Source: Duganella sp. sic0402
GTDB taxonomy: Bacteria; Pseudomonadota; Gammaproteobacteria; Burkholderiales; Burkholderiaceae_D
Reading direction: 5' to 3'
DNA length: 64,000 nt
Assembly: GCF_019219065.1 (NCBI RefSeq)
Contig: NZ_JAHUWK010000001.1
Coordinates: forward strand, 124,001-188,000
Shown: positions 55,815 through 64,000 of the stretch, in pieces
Layout of the letters: the number at the start of each line of letters is the position of its first letter
Numbering within the stretch: position 1 is the first letter of the stretch
Program-made: the position numbers and the translations under genes
Notes under the pieces: model-generated
The model's database searches: none
Seen by the model: only the letters and a program-made list of their open reading frames with translations
Told to the model about the DNA's origin: nothing

Positions 55815-56404
55815 AGGAGAGTGATTTGAACTTGCCACAAGATGAACTGGACGCGCGTCTGCGCGAACAACTGCTGCTATCCCGCGCAGTACCGGGCGAC
55901 CGCTTGATGCTGGCCGATGCCACGTTGCTGGCAGCGCTGGACGGCACGCGCGTCCTCACGCCAAATGAGCGGCAGGCGCTGGCCGCATCGCCGCTGACGT
56001 TGCGGCGTTTTCGCCAGCTGTCGCTGGGGCGACGCGCCAGCGTGCTGTCGCCTGCGGCAAATGATCCGGTGTGGAGCGGCAGCAGCGGCATGCTGCGCGC
56101 CGCCTCGACCAGCGAGGCGCTGGAATCGCTGGTGACCGATGATGGCTGCTGGACGCTGCACTTTCTGCCACAGCAAGACGGCTGGCAAGTGATTCTGAGT
56201 TTGTCCGCTGACGCACCGTTTGCAGCGCGGCTGTTGCGCGAGCAGCTGCTATTGCGGGTGATCGACGGCGGCGGTGCGATTGTGCTGCAAGGCCGGCTTG
56301 ATACGGACGGCGAATGCGAACGCGCCTGGCCGTTCGCCAGCGCACCGGGCGAGCATTTTCAACTATATGGAGCCGGCTTTGCCGTCGAACCGGTAGCGCC
56401 GTAG
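55811..56404 (+). CDS. Unknown protein, cluster partner
   Basis: A 197-residue protein with a helical N-terminus and a strand-rich C-terminal half (WTLHFLPQQDGWQVILSL... LLLRVIDGGGAIVLQGRL). Its ATG overlaps the preceding stop and its stop is directly followed by the next ATG. I do not recognise the family. A partner role with the preceding gene (regulator-like pair) is only speculative. Confidence 0.65.
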   Translation: MKESDLNLPQDELDARLREQLLLSRAVPGDRLMLADATLLAALDGTRVLTPNERQALAASPLTLRRFRQLSLGRRASVLSPAANDPVWSGSSGMLRAASTSEALESLVTDDGCWTLHFLPQQDGWQVILSLSADAPFAARLLREQLLLRVIDGGGAIVLQGRLDTDGECERAWPFASAPGEHFQLYGAGFAVEPVAP

Positions 56405-57517
56405 ATGATGGGATTATTCAGCCGCCGCCGAAAACAGGCCGTCGATACCGAGGGCTTGGGCGTTACCCTGATCGCGTTACGGCTCGATGCTGGGGATGTC
56501 GCGCCTGCGCACAGCACGGTGGTGGTGTTCAATGCTGGCGGCCATGCACGCCGGATGGCTGCTGGCAAAGTCTCGTGCGAGCAGGGCGAGGCGGCGTTCT
56601 GCTTCCATCCGGGACCGTACAGCATGGACCTGACGCCGTTTGCTTCGGCGCCGGAATGGGGATTACGGCTGCATTTTGTGATTGATGCGGCCAATCCGCG
56701 CATGTCGCAGCAGCGCTTTGATCTGTATTTATACAGCGAGACGGCAGGCCGCCTGACGCTGGCCGACTTTGCTTCGGCCGCCGAAATGGCGTTACAGTCG
56801 GAACTCGCGCAAGGATTATTGGCGCTGCCGCCCTGCACCTCAGTGGAGGAGTGGCATGTATTCCGCGCCGGCCTGAATCAGCTGATGTATACCCGGTATG
56901 GCGTGGTACTGGAAGACTGCCTGCCAGTCGATCTGGGCGAGCAAGTCGACTACGCAGCAATGCTTCGCGCCCGCGCCGCAGCAACCCACGCCGCCAGCGC
57001 AATCGACGCCACCGTAGCCGCCAGCGCCAGCAACGCCGCCAACGCCGCCGACGCTCGCAACACCAACGCCGCTGGCGCGCCGTCTGGCAAGCCGCGCTTG
57101 GGGCCTGCTGAACAGGATGCGCGAGGCTTGCGCCGGCTGTTCCTGGAGCTGCCGGCGCTTGGTGGTGAACTGCGCTTGCTGGCTTTACCCGAAGGCCTGG
57201 ATATCTTCCAGCAGCATCAATCCTTGCTGCTACGACTGGGCATGGCCGCGCTCAACGTCAACACCATGCCATCGCTGGCCTGGGCCGCGCCGGATCGGCA
57301 GCTGCCAGCCGCAGACCAGGCATCCCGCAGCGCTCACACATTGGTCGCCCAAGCCGCGCTGGACGAAGCCTGGTCACTGCTGGCCCGCTTTCAGCAAGCC
57401 GGCACCCAACAATGGCCTGCGCTGCTGGACGAGGCGGACCGCATTTGCGCCAACATGGAAACCGGCTTGTCGCTGCGCCGCGCAAGCTATTCCCCGCGAA
57501 CGGAGCCCTCTCTATGA
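56405..57517 (+). CDS. Possible divergent SPFH/band-7-like protein
   Basis: A 370-residue protein. The first 190 residues follow the strand order of SPFH domains, ending in a helix and a final strand (FRAGLNQLMYTRYGVVLEDCLPVDL) that echoes the end of the SPFH domain in the gene at 58617 (LKLRLASYGLAVDGVETAAL). An Ala/Asn/Thr-rich linker lies at about 200-225, then a C-terminal helical part. The SPFH assignment is inference from pattern, not proof. Zero gap to the preceding gene; ATGA overlap with the next. Confidence 0.55.
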   Translation: MMGLFSRRRKQAVDTEGLGVTLIALRLDAGDVAPAHSTVVVFNAGGHARRMAAGKVSCEQGEAAFCFHPGPYSMDLTPFASAPEWGLRLHFVIDAANPRMSQQRFDLYLYSETAGRLTLADFASAAEMALQSELAQGLLALPPCTSVEEWHVFRAGLNQLMYTRYGVVLEDCLPVDLGEQVDYAAMLRARAAATHAASAIDATVAASASNAANAADARNTNAAGAPSGKPRLGPAEQDARGLRRLFLELPALGGELRLLALPEGLDIFQQHQSLLLRLGMAALNVNTMPSLAWAAPDRQLPAADQASRSAHTLVAQAALDEAWSLLARFQQAGTQQWPALLDEADRICANMETGLSLRRASYSPRTEPSL

Positions 57518-58527
57518 CCAGCATCCCGACCTGCGCGCCCCCCGCTGTTCCGGCTATCCCAGCCAATGCCGAATGCCGCACCACGCTGGCCGACGGCCGC
57601 ACGCTGACCATTACCGCCAGCCGCCGGCCGCGGGCCAACCGCGCCGACGTCAAGTGCAGCGTGCCCAACGCCCCGGCCATCGCCGACAGCATGCAGCAGA
57701 TAGTCCGCTTCGCTCGGCATACCGAAACGCGATTCGACAGCCGTGACCAGGTGGTGCTTAGCATGGACATCACGCCGGATACGGGGGAGCGGGATTGGGA
57801 ACTGGCCGCCGTCCTGGCCGACCGCATGGTGCGCGGCCTTCAGCCAGCGCGCATGATGACAGCGCAAGGCAGCTCGGACGCGTGGCATCTCGGCAAAGTC
57901 AATGGCAGCGTGAATGCGGACGGTGAAACGCTGCGCATCAGCCACCTGGGTGCCTTGAGCGGCCACGCCGACCAGTCGGCCGCCGTCTCCACCGTGCGCG
58001 CCTGGTTTCCCTTGCACAGCGGCGGCGTCAACGACACACTGGGCTGGCTTGAAGTCAGCGTGTTTCCGCTGGATGCGCCAGCCGCCAGCGAAGAAGATGC
58101 GATCGCCGCGCCAGGCCTGGACCTCGCCGCGCAGCAGGAACTGAAACAGGCACTGAGCGCTGCCCGCCATTTTGACGGCAAAGGGCTGGGACGCTGGCGC
58201 AGCGTGGTCCGCTTCGGCCAGCCGCGTTTTCAGGGCGGTTCGTACCAGCTTGCCCTGGTGATGGCCGACCGCCTCGCGCGTGGCCGCGAATTCGTGCCGC
58301 GCGGCCGCATCATCGCCACCGGCTGTTCAAGCGCCTGGCACGCCGGCCGCGTTGACACGGTGGACGGCAGGGAAGCCAAGCTGGCGTTAATATTCAATCA
58401 AGTAAGCCAGGGCGACCGTGTGCTGTTGCCGAAAGCATGGCAAGAGCAGCTGCCGCCCGGATTTTCCGCCGGACTGCGGCAAAAAGGCGCCTCACTTGCC
58501 TGTATTGACAAGATTGGCATGATTTAA
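57514..58527 (+). CDS. Tandem Lon-protease-like (S16-fold) protein
   Basis: A 337-residue protein with two internal repeats. Repeat 2 reads GGSYQLALVMADRLARG, then RGRIIATG, GRVDTVDGREAKLAL and RVLLPKAW, matching the order of the Lon proteolytic domain. S243 aligns with the catalytic Ser (GPSAG) and K289 with the catalytic Lys (GGLKEKL), 46 residues apart against 43 in E. coli Lon. Repeat 1 has D94 and R141 at those sites, so it is probably inactive. There is no AAA domain. The start overlaps the preceding stop (ATGA). The fold assignment is mine. Confidence 0.65.
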   Translation: MTSIPTCAPPAVPAIPANAECRTTLADGRTLTITASRRPRANRADVKCSVPNAPAIADSMQQIVRFARHTETRFDSRDQVVLSMDITPDTGERDWELAAVLADRMVRGLQPARMMTAQGSSDAWHLGKVNGSVNADGETLRISHLGALSGHADQSAAVSTVRAWFPLHSGGVNDTLGWLEVSVFPLDAPAASEEDAIAAPGLDLAAQQELKQALSAARHFDGKGLGRWRSVVRFGQPRFQGGSYQLALVMADRLARGREFVPRGRIIATGCSSAWHAGRVDTVDGREAKLALIFNQVSQGDRVLLPKAWQEQLPPGFSAGLRQKGASLACIDKIGMI

Positions 58528-58616
58528 ACCGTGCGCAAGAAGCAAACCGGGCTTGCCCTGCTAAAATCGGCAGATAGAAGGGCGGCCTGTAAGATGAATC
58601 GTAGAAGGAGTCTGGC

Positions 58617-60791
58617 ATGTTCCAAATGTTTGGTTTTGGCGGCGTTAAATGTCCGCGGTGCGAGCACAAGAACGGCGACCAGTCGGGCTATTGCAAGCAT
58701 TGCGGCCTGACGCTGGGCGCGCCGCGCAGCGAGCCAGTATTGCGCGACAACCGCTGGATACCTGGCGATAATGAGCTGGCCGTCTACTTCGGTGTCAGCA
58801 CGCTGTCCGGCATCTTTACCAAGACACTGCGCGTGCCAGCCACCACGCGCGCCTACATCCTGCAAGCCGATAAAGCCACTGAGGTGCCGCAGGGCGAATA
58901 TGAAATCGAAGGCTTCTTTACCCGCTTGAACCACCTGCTGCGTAACCAGAACGCCGAAATCCTGATCACCCGCAGCCTGCCGTTGCCGGTCGAATTTGCG
59001 TTCGAAGACCTGCACACCGCCGAACATCTGAAAGTATCGGCGCGCTTCACGGTTGCCATCCGCATCGAAAATGTACCGGCGTTCGCACAGCATTTCATGA
59101 CCGTGCCGGGCGTAGTCAGCACGGCGCACTTGCACGAGCTGCTGGAGCCATCAGTGCGCCAGTTGGCTGCCGAATTTGTTGGCAGCCGCTCGATCCGTGA
59201 AATGGCCGGCAACGGCGACCTGCGCCTGCAACTGAACGAACGCCTGCAGGCCGCGCTCAAATTGCGGCTGGCCAGCTACGGTCTGGCGGTGGATGGCGTA
59301 GAAACCGCCGCGCTGCGCCACGATAAATTCGATCACAACCGCGCGCGCATCGGCACCTTGTGGCTGGTTGCGGACGAACGCCATGTGCAGCTGGAACACG
59401 TCAAGCAGCTGGACCAGATTTATAACGACGAAGAATGGCAATCCATCGCGCGCGAAGAGCAGAAAATGCATGCGGATTTCCGCCGCGCCGAGTTGCGTCA
59501 GGACGCCAGCGTCAACAAGGCCGAGCTGACCCTGAAGGAAGCGGAGCGCGTGCAAGCGCTGCGCGCACGCGAAGTGGAACTGTATAGCCGCGTGATGGAT
59601 TCGAAGACGCGCAAGGTCGCGGTCGACAAGGGCGCGGGCACAGTGTTGGCGGACCTGGAACAAGAGCTGGCGCGCAACAAGGCGCATCGCCAGGGCGAGC
59701 AGGCCGATTGGGAGCATGTGCGCCAGCTTGCACAGATCCGCATGCGCACCGAGCTTGAAGTGCTGCAGCAGACTGGTTTGGAGCAGCGGCAGATCGCGCA
59801 GCAGCGCCTGTCGCATCAGCTGCGCCAGCAGGCAATCGAGAATCAGATCGCCCAGGCTTTGCTGATCGAAGACGAATCCCACAAGCGCAGCGAACTGGCG
59901 GCATTGCGCCAGCGTGAAAAAGATGAAAAAGCCCGCGAACTGCAAATTGAAGCGGAGGCCCATGCAGCGCGCATCCAGGGCTTGACGCTGGCAAGTGCCG
60001 CCCGCCGCCGCGAGGCTGAGCGCGTGCAGGAATGGGAGGATCAACTGGCGCTGGCGCGGCAGCGTGATCTGCTGCGTGGCGACGCCGTCAAGGATGCTTC
60101 GAATGCGGTGGACGTGGCGCAGATCAAGCAAAAGATAGAAGACCTCAAGCGCGCAGGAGTGCAGGCGGACGCGCTTGCGCAGCATGAAAAGCTGTTGCGC
60201 ACCATCGAAGCGGACGGCGTCCACGCACGCCAGAATCAGGCCAATACCAAGCAGGCCATGCTGGATCAGCTGGCGGTGGACGAGCAGCGCCTGCTGCTTA
60301 AACAGCGCGAGCAGGAAGCGGCCTGGCAGCACGAACTGAGAAAATTCGAGCAGGAACGCGCGGCTGCGTTCACCACCCAGCAAGCGCAGCAGGAACACGA
60401 GATCCGCCGCATCGAAGCCATGAACCGCTTGAGCGACATGGCGATTGCCGCCGTTGCCGCGCCCTCCAATGTAGAGGCAGTGGCGCAGATCATGAAATTG
60501 CAGATTCAGGGCGGCATGACGGCAGAACAGATACAGGCGCTGTCGCAGGTGGTGGCGGCTGAGCGGGGCGTGACACCGGCTGAGGCGGCGCGCATGGCGT
60601 ATGAGCGGGTGCTTGAGGAACGTGCGCATCGCGATGCTGAGCTGGACAAGGATCGTCGTCACCAGGTCGACCTGATCGGCGCCGTGAATCTCGCCACGCC
60701 GGCAGCGCGGCGCTGCCCGAACGGCCACCTGGTGTCGCCGGGCCGCGCACATGACAAATTTTGCGCCGAATGCGGCGCACCGTTGCAGTAA
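58617..60791 (+). CDS. Zinc-ribbon/SPFH/coiled-coil/zinc-ribbon protein (virion-core-like)
   Basis: A 724-residue protein. N-terminal zinc ribbon: C12, C15, C26, C29. An SPFH domain at about 45-235 resembles the COG4260/YdjI group. A very long coiled coil (about 260-610) is rich in Gln, Arg, Glu and Ala. The C-terminal ribbon has CPNGH and CAECG. SPFH proteins scaffold membrane microdomains; YdjI acts in B. subtilis envelope stress. AGAAGGAG precedes the ATG; an 89-bp leader separates it from the Lon-like gene, so it may have its own promoter. Confidence 0.8.
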   Translation: MFQMFGFGGVKCPRCEHKNGDQSGYCKHCGLTLGAPRSEPVLRDNRWIPGDNELAVYFGVSTLSGIFTKTLRVPATTRAYILQADKATEVPQGEYEIEGFFTRLNHLLRNQNAEILITRSLPLPVEFAFEDLHTAEHLKVSARFTVAIRIENVPAFAQHFMTVPGVVSTAHLHELLEPSVRQLAAEFVGSRSIREMAGNGDLRLQLNERLQAALKLRLASYGLAVDGVETAALRHDKFDHNRARIGTLWLVADERHVQLEHVKQLDQIYNDEEWQSIAREEQKMHADFRRAELRQDASVNKAELTLKEAERVQALRAREVELYSRVMDSKTRKVAVDKGAGTVLADLEQELARNKAHRQGEQADWEHVRQLAQIRMRTELEVLQQTGLEQRQIAQQRLSHQLRQQAIENQIAQALLIEDESHKRSELAALRQREKDEKARELQIEAEAHAARIQGLTLASAARRREAERVQEWEDQLALARQRDLLRGDAVKDASNAVDVAQIKQKIEDLKRAGVQADALAQHEKLLRTIEADGVHARQNQANTKQAMLDQLAVDEQRLLLKQREQEAAWQHELRKFEQERAAAFTTQQAQQEHEIRRIEAMNRLSDMAIAAVAAPSNVEAVAQIMKLQIQGGMTAEQIQALSQVVAAERGVTPAEAARMAYERVLEERAHRDAELDKDRRHQVDLIGAVNLATPAARRCPNGHLVSPGRAHDKFCAECGAPLQ

Positions 60792-60805
60792 CTTATTGAG
60801 TAAAG

Positions 60806-63097
60806 ATGCAGACAGCAAGAGACAAGATCCGCGAATTGCGGGCCTTACATGATGACGGTTTGTTGAGTCTCCAAGAATTCGACCGTCGCAAGAACGCCAT
60901 CCTGGACGCGGAATACGCGCCGCCGGGAGGCCGCGCCGCACCTGCACCACTGCCACAGCGCCAGGGCACGGAACTGGGTCTGATGACGGGACAGGAGATC
61001 GGGCCACAGAATCGCCGTTACCGGCTGGAGCGGCTGATCGGCATGGGCGGCATGGGCCAGGTATGGCTGGCAACCGACCTTGCCACGCACGCGGAACTGG
61101 GCCATAGCGAGTTGGTCGCGCTGAAGATTCTCCCGCCGCAGCTGACGCAAAGCGCCACCCACGCCAAGCTGCTGATCGAAGAGGCCACACAGGCGCGCAA
61201 GCTGGCACACGAAAACATCGTCCGTGTTTATGAATGGGCGCAGGACCCCGCGACGTCCAGCTACTTCATCATCATGGAGTATCTGGAAGGGCAGGACCTG
61301 GACGCCTATCTGGCTGAACAGGGCACGCTGCCGCTGGAGTCGGTGTACAAGCTGCTGTCGCCCATCGGCGATGCGCTGCAATACGCATGGGACAAGCACA
61401 AGCTGGTTCACCGCGACATCAAGCCGGGTAATGTGTTTCTGACCCAGCGAGGCGAAGTGAAGCTGCTGGATTTCGGCATCGCCTCGCGTGCGCGCAGCGC
61501 CGGCAGCAGTCTGGGTTTGCAGACGCCGAATGCCGGCACCGTCGGCTATCGCGCACCGGAGGCCGGCACACACCAGCGTCAACCCGCGCCTAAGCTCGAC
61601 GTGTACGCGGTGGCAGTAATGATCTATCAGTTGCTGGAAGGCCGCATGCCATTTGACGATATGCGTCCGGCGGACTTTCATCCATCGCCGCCGCGCGGCC
61701 TGAATGAGCGGCAGTGGCAGGTGCTGCAGGACGGCTTTGCCTATTTGCAGGAGCGCCGGCCGGCCTCGGTCAACGCGCTGCTGGCCGAACTGCGCCGCGC
61801 CGCCGGTCCAAATGAAGCTGAACTGGCAGCGCAGGCGGAGCAGGCCGCGCGAGAACAGGCGGAACGCGAACAGCAGCGCAAGAAGGAACAGGCGGCGCAG
61901 GCGGAACAGGCGCGCCTGACAGAGGAAAAGCGCAAGGCCATGGTGGCCGAGCTGGCGGCGCGCCGCCAGGCGGAGATGCAGGCGGCGGCTGCGGACAAGC
62001 AGCGCCAGGAGCAGCAGCGCCGTGCGCTGGAAGCCAAACAGCGCGCCGAAGCGGAAGCCGCCGCGCAGGCCCGGAAGCAGGTGCTGCGCGAGCAGTTGCA
62101 GGCACGCCGAGACGCCGATGCGAAACAGGCCCGCGAAGAGCGCGAAGAGCAGCACCGCAAGGCCGTGCAGCTGAAAGCGGAAGCGGCGTATCGCCAGGAA
62201 CAGGAGCGTCATCGCAAGCAGCAGGCCGAACGACATGCTGCAGAGTTGAAGGTGATGACCGCTAACACTCCCGTGGCCGACGCCGATGGCGTATTGCACG
62301 ACCGCTTCCTGGACGGGAGCGGCCGTGGGCCTGATCTGGTGCTGATACCGACCGGCCGGTTCCAGATGGGATCTCACGACCAGGAGCAGGCGCAGGCGGT
62401 CAAGGCAGGCGCGCAGAAGAATTGGCTGGACCGGGAGCAGCCACAGCACTGGGTCGGCATCGAGCATTCTTTTGCGCTGGGCCGTTTCCCGGTGACGGTG
62501 GCCCAGTGGCGGCGCTTTGTCAAAGATACCGGCTGGGAGTCGCAGTCCGATACCGACTGGCGTGCGCCGGGCTTCGCGCAAAACGATGATCACCCGGTAG
62601 TCGGCATCAGCTGGATGGACGTGCAGCTGTATCTGCGCTGGCTGTCGGAAAATACCGGCCATGTGTACCGGCTGCCCAGCGAGGCGGAATGGGAATACGC
62701 ATGCCGCGCGGGCACCAAAACCGCTTTCAGTTTTGGCGACACCATCAGCACCGAGCAGGCCAACTACGATGGCCACTACACCTACAACGGCGGTCCGCGC
62801 GGCGCCTATCTGCAAGGGACCAGCAAGGTCGGCGCCTTCCAGCCGAATCCATGGGGGCTGTTCGACATGCATGGCAACGTGTGGGAATGGACGCAGGACG
62901 TGGTGCACGATAACTATGTGGGCGCGCCGGGAGACGGCAGCGCCTGGGAGGAAGGCGGCGATCCGGTGCGCCGTGTACTGCGCGGCGGCTCGTGGCTGTA
63001 CAACCCGCGCTACCTGCGCTCGGCGGTCAGGAACGGCTTTTCCGCCGTGCTGGCGAATGACATCGTCGGCTTTAGAGTCGCTCGAAAGCTCGCATGA
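60806..63097 (+). CDS. SHOCT / Ser-Thr kinase / coiled-coil / FGE-fold fusion protein
   Basis: A 763-residue fusion. An N-terminal SHOCT-like segment (5-37) precedes a Hanks-type kinase (about 72-330) with GMGGMG (79-84), K107, HRD at 202-204 and DFG at 222-224, all intact. A charged coiled coil (about 335-490) follows. The C-terminal FGE/sulfatase-modifying-factor fold (about 510-763) contains GxFxMG, PVxGISW and GNVWEW but lacks the catalytic Cys pair of true FGE, so it probably acts as a binding module. Lies 14 bp after the SPFH gene. Confidence 0.85.
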   Translation: MQTARDKIRELRALHDDGLLSLQEFDRRKNAILDAEYAPPGGRAAPAPLPQRQGTELGLMTGQEIGPQNRRYRLERLIGMGGMGQVWLATDLATHAELGHSELVALKILPPQLTQSATHAKLLIEEATQARKLAHENIVRVYEWAQDPATSSYFIIMEYLEGQDLDAYLAEQGTLPLESVYKLLSPIGDALQYAWDKHKLVHRDIKPGNVFLTQRGEVKLLDFGIASRARSAGSSLGLQTPNAGTVGYRAPEAGTHQRQPAPKLDVYAVAVMIYQLLEGRMPFDDMRPADFHPSPPRGLNERQWQVLQDGFAYLQERRPASVNALLAELRRAAGPNEAELAAQAEQAAREQAEREQQRKKEQAAQAEQARLTEEKRKAMVAELAARRQAEMQAAAADKQRQEQQRRALEAKQRAEAEAAAQARKQVLREQLQARRDADAKQAREEREEQHRKAVQLKAEAAYRQEQERHRKQQAERHAAELKVMTANTPVADADGVLHDRFLDGSGRGPDLVLIPTGRFQMGSHDQEQAQAVKAGAQKNWLDREQPQHWVGIEHSFALGRFPVTVAQWRRFVKDTGWESQSDTDWRAPGFAQNDDHPVVGISWMDVQLYLRWLSENTGHVYRLPSEAEWEYACRAGTKTAFSFGDTISTEQANYDGHYTYNGGPRGAYLQGTSKVGAFQPNPWGLFDMHGNVWEWTQDVVHDNYVGAPGDGSAWEEGGDPVRRVLRGGSWLYNPRYLRSAVRNGFSAVLANDIVGFRVARKLA

Positions 63098-63133
63098 TGT
63101 ATACTGCCGGGCTTTGAAAGTCAGGATTTAATT

Positions 63134-63478
63134 ATGAGCGCTTTGCCACCATGCCCCAAATGCAGTTCCGAATACACATATGAGGACGGCGCCCAGCTGG
63201 TGTGCCCGGAATGTGCACACGAGTGGACTGCCGGCGCTGCCGCCGATGCTGAAGAAGGCGCGCGCATCTATCGCGACTCGGTCGGCAACATCCTGCAAGA
63301 TGGCGACACGGTCACCGTGATCAAGGACCTGAAGCTGAAGGGCGGTGGCGGCACGGTGAAGGTCGGCACCAAGGTCAAGAACATCCGCTTGGTAGATTCT
63401 GATCACGACATCGATTGCAAGATCGATGGCTTCGGCGCGATGAGCCTGAAGACCGAATTCGTCAAGAAAGTAGTATGA
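63134..63478 (+). CDS. yjdM: YjdM/PhnA zinc-ribbon protein
   Basis: A 114-residue protein. Zinc ribbon with C7, C10, C24 and C27, then the PhnA/YjdM domain ([40 protein letters not shown]). Despite the old PhnA name it is not shown to use phosphonates. A TATACT box (63100-63105) near the kinase gene's end may be its promoter. Its stop overlaps the HAD gene start. Confidence 0.9.
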   Translation: MSALPPCPKCSSEYTYEDGAQLVCPECAHEWTAGAAADAEEGARIYRDSVGNILQDGDTVTVIKDLKLKGGGGTVKVGTKVKNIRLVDSDHDIDCKIDGFGAMSLKTEFVKKVV

Positions 63479-64000
63479 GGCATCAGCTCTTCCTGTTTGA
63501 CCTGGATGACACGCTGCTGGACTTCAAGGCCTCCGAGCAGCTGTCGTTTGTACGGACCTTGCAGGCGCTGGGTATCAGCGGTGACATGACCGCGCTGTTC
63601 CTGCAATACCAGACGATCAATCTGGCGCTGTGGCGCGCCTTTGAGACGGGTTCGGTGTCCAAGGATTTCCTGAAGGTTGAGCGCTTCCGCAAAACCTTCA
63701 TGGAAAACGGCCTTGAGCTGGACCCTGAAGCGGCAAGCCGCCTGTATCTGGAATCGCTGTCGGATACGGTGGTGCTGATCGATGGCGCAGTGCAGCTGTG
63801 CGCCACGCTGGCCGCCGCCGGCGAGGTGGGCATCATCACCAACGGCGTGGAGGCGATCCAGAACCAGCGCATTCTCAAGTCCGGGCTGCGGGATTACATC
63901 TCATTCGTGGCGACTTCCGAAGCGTGCGGCTACGCCAAGCCGGACGTGCGCTTCTTTGAATACGCGGCGCAGATGGCGCGGCCGTTCGTCAAAGAGCAGG
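63475..64000 (+). CDS. YjjG-like HAD nucleotidase, partial (3' end outside window)
   Basis: A frame that runs off the right edge, showing 175 residues. HAD motif I is D9-L-D11 ([11 protein letters not shown]), motif II IITNG, and a later Lys in AKPDVRFF. The pattern follows the YjjG noncanonical pyrimidine nucleotidase. The ATG 63475 overlaps the yjdM stop. It is an easy gene to miss because no stop falls in the window. Confidence 0.85.
   Translation, partial: MRHQLFLFDLDDTLLDFKASEQLSFVRTLQALGISGDMTALFLQYQTINLALWRAFETGSVSKDFLKVERFRKTFMENGLELDPEAASRLYLESLSDTVVLIDGAVQLCATLAAAGEVGIITNGVEAIQNQRILKSGLRDYISFVATSEACGYAKPDVRFFEYAAQMARPFVKEQ

Noticed and set aside
59151..62908. Two minus-strand frames of 685 and 687 codons opposite the SPFH and kinase genes
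   Set aside because: Antisense shadows of coding sequence; the plus-strand products have clear domains and motifs.
60806..63097. True formylglycine-generating enzyme activity
   Set aside because: The C-terminal fold lacks the catalytic Cys pair and no sulfatase gene is nearby.

Overview
The window looks like chromosomal DNA of a high-GC betaproteobacterium, most likely Burkholderiales and probably Oxalobacteraceae (the Duganella/Massilia/Janthinobacterium group). I infer this from overall composition and the protein set (short H-NS-family protein, ure operon order, TonB receptors, DUF families); nothing here proves the genus. I saw no prophage, insertion sequence, CRISPR array, tRNA or rRNA. 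Genes are dense on both strands, with many ATGA-type overlaps and convergent 3' overlaps.

Layout. 1-4.8 kb: end of a DUF885 peptidase-like gene, DUF945 and DUF4240 proteins, an atypical SDR and an orphan spore-coat-U pilin-like protein. 5.1-10.7 kb: complete urease operon ureD-A-B-C-E-F-G plus a HupE/UreJ nickel permease, preceded by a sigma-54 promoter and two NtrC-like boxes. 10.7-15.5 kb: acyltransferase, then a FecI/FecR/TonB-receptor iron-signalling set under a Fur box. 15.6-20.1 kb: metallo-hydrolase, an ArsR-nemA pair with a 40-bp dyad operator, small membrane proteins, and sugE behind what looks like a guanidine-II riboswitch. 20.1-27.4 kb: an unusual divergent region. One side is a winged-helix/STAND ATPase/TPR regulator with a DP-EP-like protein and an AstE/AspA-type hydrolase; the other is a DUF1906 protein, a small beta-rich protein and a membrane acyltransferase.

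27.5-51 kb: mostly ordinary functions. These are two chemotaxis receptors and CheW, an azoR-pirin operon with a divergent LysR gene, phosphatidylserine decarboxylase, a second TonB receptor, an H-NS-family protein, trpS, several transporters and hydrolases, RNase H and a YXWGXW-repeat protein.

51.1-63.1 kb: the most interesting part. Seven co-directional, mostly tightly packed genes encode a membrane-anchored penicillin-binding transpeptidase, two unrecognised proteins, a putative divergent SPFH protein, a protein with two tandem Lon-protease-like folds (only the second keeps a Ser/Lys dyad), a zinc-ribbon/SPFH/coiled-coil/zinc-ribbon protein, and a SHOCT/Ser-Thr kinase/coiled-coil/FGE-fold fusion. 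I propose this as a candidate undescribed envelope-stress or surveillance system. The window ends with yjdM and a truncated yjjG-like HAD phosphatase gene.
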